Positions 13,301 through 22,900 of a stretch of DNA of 64,000 nt are shown here, one piece after another. Under the pieces are notes generated by a model that ran no database searches, was not told the origin of the DNA, and saw only the letters and a list, made by a program, of their open reading frames with translations. Numbering within the stretch: position 1 is the stretch's first letter; every line of letters starts with the position of its first letter. Source of the DNA: Fasciolopsis buskii (lineage: Eukaryota; Platyhelminthes; Trematoda; Plagiorchiida; Fasciolidae). Location of the stretch: positions 132,365 to 196,364 of the forward strand of contig LUCM01002430.1 in NCBI GenBank assembly GCA_008360955.1. Direction: 5' to 3'. The position numbers and the translations under genes were made by a program.

Positions 13301-16300
13301 AAACCCATTGGAATTCAACCATCTGGTCGTTCATCGTATTCATTCACTTTGTATGCCCTTTATATACACACGACTTTAAGAATAACAACCAAACGGGATC
13401 GAATTGTTCTCTGTGAGGAAGAATTCGATATTTTCGTTGTTTCAATCCTCTTTATGCAATCTGCAGGAGTAGAACTTGACCCAACGGACTCACCCGGGTA
13501 TTTTTTTCCACACTTCACTCTATTTGACTTAGCGCTTTGATTGTCCCTCCCTCAACATCGGAAGATATTTCCCTGCCGGCCACGACAGCATCGTATTCGG
13601 GCCTACTCACCTAGGGCTCTTTCGATAACTGATAATGTGACAAAGAGTCAAGCCTTTTTTTACTATGGAACATTATGAGTGTGTGATAACTTGGTCGGAA
13701 TTAGCTTAGCAATATGCGGTTAATATGAGAACGGATAAAACTCCTCTCTTGACACTTTTAATTTAAACCGGCTATTGAATGGGCCTGACCACTTGTCCCA
13801 GGCGGGAAGCAAAACTACAATTTCGGAGGTAGAACTCTATTAACAAGGAGGTGTTCCGTGGTCACGTTGATTTTTTAGGAAAAAGACATGTAACGGCCTT
13901 GAATCGAAACAGCCATTGCTTCTACACTTTCTTCCGTCAAGTGACGCACTCTCGGGAAATAAAAGTTTGTTAAACGTTTCCAAAAATTCGTGACTGGACA
14001 TCGGATACCAGTATGCTTTTGTTTCCTAAACTTTGAAGGTAGCTTCCTCGGAAAGTCGCAGTCTGTGAGATGTTTCCATTTTCGGTCAAACCAGTCCCGT
14101 CGAATTACTATGGTTTGTTAGAAGATAGGACCTAATTGGCCAAAAAAGGTAAACAATAACAAAAAGTGTTAGTTTTTTAAATGGATTACGAGAACGCAGA
14201 CGTCAAAAATCGGTTTGCCATCGCTAATGAATCCAGGTTGCATTACTTTGCCTTGACTTCGAAGCACGTTGCGGCCAACTGACCGGAAAGGAAGTGTCAA
14301 AGTCCAAATTGAACGCTTTATTTTGTTGCAGTGCCTCCGTTGGTTAACTGACCCGAATTGTCATCGGAAAGTATGCTAACCGATGCTATTCGAGGATTCG
14401 GTAAAGAAATCTATGCATTGCAAATAATACAGGTTTTTGGATGCCTGGACGAATTGTTCGCTTTGATGTGAGGAGATTGGAGGATTCAGATGACTGACTG
14501 CATAAGGAGAATTGTAGTATTCTACTCGTTGCGGATAACGCAGTCCCCTTAAAAATGTCTGTTCAATTGCCTTTCGTATAGGCCGTATTTTGACCCCACA
14601 GTCGTGCATTAACCATTCCATGCATAATCCAACGGGTGATTTAGTCGAAAATGAAACATACGAAGTACTAATAGATGATGTTCCTAAGCGAGTACAGTCA
14701 GTCGGACAAGGCTACGCCCTTCACTGTCTAGAAGAATGATCGACAGTACTGAGGCCGCCGCCCCCATGTTGCACCCGACGGAGCTTACTCTACAAAACAT
14801 CAAGCTTTGTGCAATTACAAGGCAACTTCTTCCATATGAAATGATGGAATGTGCTGAGCCTATTCTTCATTAAAGAGAAGAAATCGGAACAAAACGAATT
14901 TTGACTTATTCCCCAATAAAATGCAAATTATTTGTTAGCCTCTTTCTAGTCCTATCGACGGATCAATCCAAGGCATTTTGTTTTACGTGACACGCCGTTA
15001 GGTGTATACAGAAGTTTGGCTCTTGAGTAACGACGCGAAATCTCATGGATCTGCTTTACTGGCTTGTTTGATAAACTGATTGGACTCCTGTCCACTGGTT
15101 TTCGTGAATATAAGGTCAGTTGGACCGTCTCGACAATTGATGAAACGGGCGTCAGATCCTTTCTGTGTAAAAGTTTTTTAGATCACATTTATCGTATAGT
15201 TGACGCCACGGTGTTTGACCTCGACCGTATAGGGATGAGAGTGCGTCTCGAGTGTAAATCGTGAAAATCTGTGAACTGTAAACAAGTGCACCGATTGGAA
15301 ACAGTAGTTTAAAGTGAGCACATCTTTTTGTGTGTGCGCGGGACCGCGAGTTTACCGCGGATGTTTATCGATCGTTGGTCAACAACTGGTTGCCAGCGTG
15401 TCGATGGGAACTGTATATTTTATACTCTGCACAGAACATGTGCCATCGAAACCATGACGAAGGAGGAAAATAATGAACGAGAAAGAGGAAAAACGAGGTA
15501 TTGTGTATAGTTTGCCTCATACGATAGCTTCTTCATTCTCAATCTTCACGTCGTCGATTAGCCTTCGTGAGCCATGGTTACTCAGTGGGCTGAATGCCAC
15601 CTGGTTGTTCAAACCGAGGTGGCTAGTTGTCTTAGAGGACCGAGTCTCGAATCTTTGACCAGAATACATAACCTACAAGGCAGTAGGATGTTTTGAGGAT
15701 ATCGTAACCCACTTAGTAATTTTATACGCTTTTTGGATGACGCGTGACATTGTGGGTGTCCGGTCCACCTCCTCGCCACTGAAGCCCGGGAGCACAGCTT
15801 TGTATGCTTCGTACGCTGCCTATGGTTGGTTTGACGTCAGAGTTTAGCCGTGCCCCTCTGGATTGACCATCGAAAATCAGTGAACTCGTTTCAGGGCCCC
15901 AATCATTCGCCTTTCTTCTGGCACTTTATCGAGAACGTAGGCATCACGAGAAGGCAGTGCTTGGGCCTTTTTCACTAGGGCCTGTCCGAGACGCGCGGTC
16001 ATTGACAAGCTTTTCAAGAGCCCCTCAGAATGAGTGGCCACCTCGGAGTCTGGGTCACCCACGCCCCAATCATAATGAAACACTAGGAGGTAGAAAGAAG
16101 AATTGTGTTTGCCTGTGGACGTCAAGCCCGAAGAGCTGTCCTTTCTGATGCGATCGATAGAAAAGCGAAAACGGCCGGCTAGCTGCGCTATCAGTCACTA
16201 CTGTGCCATATAGATTGACAAACCACGATTGATAGACCGGAATAGATCTAGGATTGGAAAAGTTGTTGCCAGCTCAAAAGTGGCGACAAGGTAGGCGTGT

Positions 16301-19225
16301 AAGGGCGCCCCAGTTGAAGTTACGGTAACCAGAAGGGCAGATTTCAGAATCCATAGATCATAGATGGTGTGCTTAAATTTGGCACAAATCTGGGCTCGTT
16401 TCCAATCATTGCTGAATTGTTGTCGAGTTTTCAAGTGTTGGTAAACATTTTCCCTATAGGGTAGCACGAGGCTTCCTGAATTATGCATCGCGTCATCTAA
16501 TTTGTGATTATATTTGATCCCCATCCTTGTTTTTGTCTATGCGAATTTGTTGACAGATAAATGACTCCTTCCGAACGTATGTAGCACCGCGGTACAGATA
16601 TGCTGATGCCCCTAGAGATTACTTCGGTTGGATTTTTAGTGGGTGATAAATTGACCGTGAAGTTTCATTGTCTTAACAATCACCATTCGTTTTGTATTGC
16701 GAGAGGTCGAAGTCAGTTACCGGCAGCCACTAAGTAACCGATACAAAATACTGACATTATCATGCTGTTAGATTCCGGGGTTAAGCAAATATGTAATATC
16801 ATCAAAGAAATTAGATAGTTGAATTGTTCCAGTTCCTGGCGGGTTCACCATTCTACGGATGACCGAAACAAATGTGTTGTTAGTTGTCCAAAGAAGAAAC
16901 AAATAAATATTCTCAATCAACTGTCTTGATTTATCAATGCTGGGGGAGGGGGAGAGGAACTAGCATTTAGGTCACCGAATGTAAGGGATTTTTCACTCGA
17001 TGTCTCTGGGGCAACCTAGTACATGATACGCCAACCCGCGGGCAGTTTGGACATGAAACTTTTGCTGATGAAAACAGTGATTGTTTTACTTCGGCGAATT
17101 ACTCTCGTCAATTTACGGCCTGATAGGGCTCTGTGTCCCCTATTAACGGAATGATTCTTGAGTGATACCACGAAAATCCGGACACAATCATCGATGGAAA
17201 TAAAAATAGGACTATCCTTAACAATTAATATTCAAACTACCCTTCCATACTTTGCCAAAATGGCACTATTCGTCTTGGACAACTTGTTTCAACTTTCTTC
17301 AACATATTCACAGTTATGCGGCTGACTTGAGGTACGGTTCAGATTTCCGGCTCCCAAGAGCTTTTAGCTCTGCTCTTGTGCACCTCTTTCAAATAGGACT
17401 GCAGAAAGGGCATTGCCCCTGGGAAACTAGTAGTTAAATGAAACGATAAGTGAAGCTTTAAAAAGTCGTACATTCAAAGGAAAAACTTATTTTCTTGCTG
17501 GAGGAATGTGACACTTTAAAGATTTGCGTACATTGTCTCATTTTATCCACAAAGACCCGCGGAAAGATAAGATACCTTCGTGTTAGCTTTTATTCGTTTT
17601 TTTCCTTATTACTTCGTTCCAATATGAGGTGAGCGAAATGAAGCATTTTTATATAAGCTTCTGGCAAAGTGCTGTATCCATACTAGAGAGTGTTTTTTTA
17701 TTTCACCCAAATCCGCATGCTGTGAAAACCTTGGGACTATGAGACTTTCGTCGCTGAATATATGTTTATAATGTGCTTTTCCAGGGGCAGTGGTCAAACA
17801 ATCAACAGTGTTGGGTTCAAGTACTGGTTTGCGGGGTCCGATTTTAGCATCCGTTGGTGATTGCCCCGTTTGTTATTCTAATATCTTCTACGGAATTCAT
17901 TTTGAACTGGGCTACACCGACTGATGCTACGTAAAATAGAAGTAGAAGGTAACCGGACGGCAGGAAGCCCACAAAAGAATCATGGACCACAGTGGATTGT
18001 GGATGACGTGGAGAGAAGAATGGAAAAACTACCATGTGTGATGAACTCTGCACATTGTTTCTTTTTCTTTTTCATATCCTGCTCATTGTTTCCATCTTTC
18101 ATCAAGATCCAGGTGGAACAAAATCTGTAAATAGATATATATGAAAGGAAGAATAAAAATAAAATGAAGAGATCGACTGTTGTTATACGACATAGATAGA
18201 ATTTTTAGCTTATCGAAAAAATAACTTGAGTGGGAAACTCGTATTCTTTGTTCCCCCTCCCTCCCCCCCTATTACAGACTCTTGTTGTAAGTGGTGCTTA
18301 CAACAACCCGGATTTGACCGTGCGCGAATGGTTGGAAGAATATAAGGTAAGCATTAACGTGAGCTGATCTTATTGATCATGAATACTTTTTCATTTCCGC
18401 AGTTGATATGGCCACCCAGTTGACACTTCTGCATCAACTCTTGAAAAATATACCCATCATGCCGTGAAAACGGCTTTGAACGCGAAAGCGTTTCTTTCCG
18501 ATGTATCACTTCACGCATTTACGTATATAGTATCGGGTAGCATGAGTAAAAGTGCATAGCTGTCACTTGTAACAGATGAGATAGAAACTCTTGTTAATCA
18601 AATGAATGGATCCAAATTTCAGACGATTTTCATCAGTGACGACAATATTTTTGTGTAACTCACTCATATCTCTCTTTTTCTCTTGGAAACACCGGGTAAG
18701 CGACGTCTCATTTTTTTTTTGTTTTTAAGCTAATAAGGATGTGTTAGGGAAACTCGTTTTTCAATCATGCAGATCAGTTGAGATGTCCGAAACTTCTTGT
18801 TACAAAGACATATGTGCATGTCCGCTGTATATGTTTGCGTGTGTGTGTGTGTGTGTGTGTGTTTGAACGGAGACCAGCAGAAGAAATCCGATACTCCATT
18901 TTCCATTTTTAAGGCGTGTAAGGTAATTGTATTCCCAGACACTTAAAATGACGTAGTTATATCTCGTTTTTCTTTTCCTTTCCACGAACCCTCTAGCTAT
19001 GATATTCAGCTGTTCAGCAATAGGATACCTCAATCAGGCTGTGATTACTTGAAGTGATACAACGTTAAAAATTTTAATTGGTATATGTGCGATGTCCATC
19101 TTTCACTGTTTCTTAAGAGAGTATTAAAACGCCGTACAGCTGCTTCATCATTGTTAGGAATCGGCAGCAGTGCATACCTATCGTCGTACGTTTTTCAGTC
19201 GAACGTCATAGATAAATTGGAGCAG

Positions 19226-19267
<42 letters not shown>

Positions 19268-19882
19268 CTGCTCCAATTTAGCTATGACGTTCGACTGAAA
19301 AACGTACGACGATAGGTATGCACTGCTGCCGATTCCTAACAATGATGAAGCAGCTGTACGGCGTTTTAATACTCTCTTAAGAAACAGTGAAAGATGGACA
19401 TCGCACATATACCAATTAAAATTTTTAACGTTGTATCACTTCAAGTAATCACAGCCTGATTGAGGTATCCTATTGCTGAACAGCTGAATATCATAGCTAG
19501 AGGGTTCGTGGAAAGGAAAAGAAAAACGAGATATAACTACGTCATTTTAAGTGTCTGGGAATACAATNGGCGTGTAAGGTAATTGTATTCCCAGACACTT
19601 AAAATGACGTAGTTATATCTCGTTTTTCTTTTCCTTTCCACGAACCCTCTAGCTATGATATTCAGCTGTTCAGCAATAGGATACCTCAATCAGGCTGTGA
19701 ATACTTGAAGTGATACAACGTTAAAAATTTTAATTGGTATATGTGCGATGTCCATCTTTCACTGTTTCTTAAGAGAGTATTAAAACGCCGTACAGCTGCT
19801 TCATCATTGTTAGGAATCGACAGCAGTGCATACCTATCGTCGTACGTTTTTCAGTCGAACGTCATAGCTAAATTGGAGCAGC

Positions 19883-19914
<32 letters not shown>

Positions 19915-22900
19915 TTTGACGAGTCCTAGTTTGGATCGAAACGTCACGATAAACGTATTAACTCAGTGTACGCCTCCTCAACTTTAAATAAATATATATA
20001 TATAATACTGCAAATGGGCGAGAGAACAATTTCTCGGAGGCATATGATTGGTTTCATGGTTATTGCCGCTTATCGGCTGTACGTACTCCGTACGAACCTA
20101 AAGCTATCACGAAGATGCACTTGGACCTGAAGGACTGTGGAGCAATAATTATTCTCACTGTTTCAACTGTTCATTATGTTCAAATGATTAAATCTGTTAG
20201 GAACTAATTTTTGCTCGTGATTATTTCGCGCTGTTTGTATTCATCATTCTTGCTAATTGTCTGTCACTTTTCCCAACAGATAATTTCTACTCCTACTGAT
20301 CCTATATTAATTAATCGGATTATACACGTAGCCACAGAGAATTGAAGCAGGTGGTTCGTGCGGAACGAACTTAGTGTACTCTGACATAGTTTTTCCGCAT
20401 AATTTCTTTGGGCTTTGGCCAACCGTTGTCGATATCAGGTGCAAATGAGTCAGCATGAGAGTGCGCACAAATCCCGCTTTGAGAATCAGACCTCTGATAG
20501 CCGTCAAACCCAAATAACAATGTGAGTGATTCATTTCAAGGATGTAATCGTGTCGGTGGATCTGATAGATCTGATCGCCCTTTTCCTATCGCATGCCAAA
20601 CATGGTTCGCCCTATCAACACGATTGTATCCCTGATATGAGTCACTCATTTTGTCATTCAAGTTTGACGGTTATGAGATATCTGATTTTTATAATAGTCC
20701 CACCGACATGATGAATTTTAAGTCCGATTGGCAGATCATTAACTCGACCACTTATCCCGTCGGCTCCGAGAAGCAGAGCCGTCCTAATGAACGATAGATA
20801 TTTTTCTATGAAGCTAGGAAAGGACTTATTTTTTTGGCCAGAGTTGTAGAATTTGCACAGGTGACCCCTTAAGAAGGGATTACGGAATCCTCATCGCAAA
20901 CAATTAATGTAATCTGTATCTAATGAATCTGATTTTGAAACGCATTAGCTTCAGGATGTACGTGTCCAAATAAAATGGGATTGATCGGGGAACATTTGTC
21001 ACATGATGTCCTAGGTTTCTTTATTTAAATGTTCTCATATGAGTTGTTAGTAATTAGCATGTGGATAAATAGAAAAGGTTCTAACAGGTACAAAAGAATT
21101 CATCATTATTGGCGTTTAGCAGGTACTCTGCTGTCCAACTGTCTCCATGCTTGTGGCTTTATCACAGAAAACTCAGGTACATTCAGTGGGAACCCCTCTT
21201 TAGCTACCGGGACCGGGATGGCAACTGTGATTGCTGATAGTGGGTTAACAACTGCTAACTTATAGAAGGACGATAGTGAGTTCGGGATTTGTAATAAGTG
21301 TGGTAATTATTATTTAGACGTGTATATGTATATATAAATATGGTGATGAAATATCTTGTCAAAAATTGCAAACAAGCAGAGGATGTTGTCGGATTGATCG
21401 AGTAAACCGGACGAAGGAAAATCAGCGACTGGGCAAAGGGTCTTAAAACAATGGCCCTGGTTTATACAAAAAGATGCCGCGAATAGAGCAACACAGATCA
21501 AGGCATAAGTCATGTACGAGTGAACAGTCTCTGCCAGAATGATTCACAGAATAAAGTGCCGGGATCAATCAGGATATACATGCCCTCTGAACGAGGCCGA
21601 ATTGCGCGGATGGATTTGTAACCGATTCTTCCGCAATCCGGACGTTAAATCAAGCAGCAGAAATGTCTAGCGCATTGATTGACTGCTTGGGTCCATGAAA
21701 TTGCGCGCCCATTACATTTTGTTGTATCGCCCCTGTACCAAGAGTCACCATAATTTATGCCGTAGCCGAGTCCTCATTATTATCGTAGGACATCGCAGGC
21801 GTTTGAAAGAGCAAGATGGAGTTCTAATTTGTATGACATTTCAGATTGTCTGTATCACAACTGACTGCTGTGAGGGCGTTCGCTTGATTGACCTACTTTT
21901 GTAACGCATAAAATATTGGGCACGAAAGCAACATGACTTGGCTTTTAATCTGTTGAGCTACGATGGGAATACACGGTCATCTAATGCTCATATGTAGTTA
22001 TTCTCTCCACATGTTCATCGTTCCTTTGTTGCTTTTCTCTTCTTGCCTATCATTTGTTCAATTTTTGACCTCGACTTCCTATCCCATTCAGGGCAAAACA
22101 TCACTAAATGAAGGTCAGCGAACACCACCTCCGGTGGAAACGTGCCTAGCGACAAACAGCCTATTATATGTGGCGGAGAAATTGGATAAAACTGGGGTAT
22201 GTAGAATTGGTTTATTTTTCTGTGCATTCTCCTTTGTATACATATGGTACACAGCACTCTAAAAGGGCCCCCTCTCCAATAAAGCGTTCAATATCTGCGT
22301 TAATCTCTCTCACGCACATCCACATGATGATTCTGATAATTGCTGTTAGAAGGAACTAATAATACTTTATGAAAAGTGTGTATCATTATAAAACTCCACT
22401 TTTCGGGGTTGATGTTAATAACAGCAGCGCTTCTTCGTGACATGCTCCCTGTCAACTGGTCGAAACATTTTACCGTTTTTTCCGTCTTTAGCTCTATCAA
22501 AGCAGTTCACATGCTTTAAACATTCTCCTAGTATCCTATCAACATAATATTTGTTTAAATTATACCACGTTCAGATTTGAGAACCTATGTTCGCAATGGA
22601 AGAGGTCCTATTTCATTAGCGTTCTTGAAACCACTCTTACTCATTTTGGACGTGCGTTTCCATCTTAAAGGATTAGTGGTTTGATTTACTGATTCTCATA
22701 AGCAGCTTGTCTTCTTTCCTAACTTTTCCTTCGCCATCCACTCTGTGCGGAATTTCTGTCTTGCTCGTATCGTTGGATCCACCAGCTGACATCCATTCTG
22801 TCGCCGTTCAGTATTTTGGCGATAGAGTGAATGGATATTACTATAATCTGCATTCTGATATCTTGTCAGGTTTCCCCAAGACCATCATTCCCTAACTGTA

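Larger units (their letters stand above)
8341..18277 (+). other. Intron of AMPK gamma gene (about 9.9 kb)
   Basis: The intron runs from GTGAGT to TTACAG. It contains two repeat blocks, at 11365-11450 and 11964-12115, that recur near 34.5 and 37.3 kb, and a splice-flanked open block at 11849-11965 (separate entry). The rest holds no recognisable gene. The longest open frames, for example 13193-13540, overlap antisense frames and show no known motif. Confidence 0.8.
18347..22091 (+). other. Intron of AMPK gamma gene containing the inverted duplication
   Basis: The intron is about 3.7 kb, from GTAAGC to CATTCAG. It holds a (GT)n tract at 18839-18862, the three-copy inverted/direct duplication at 18913-19911, an N at 19568 and a hammerhead-like motif at 19910-19958. 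True intron length is uncertain because of the N and the possible assembly duplication. Confidence 0.8.

Noticed and set aside
19085..19408. Mirror-image open frames of 60 codons ending in Tyr-Ile runs
   Set aside because: They are the same frame in each arm of the palindrome, and the Tyr-Ile runs come from the TA tract; nothing indicates a protein.
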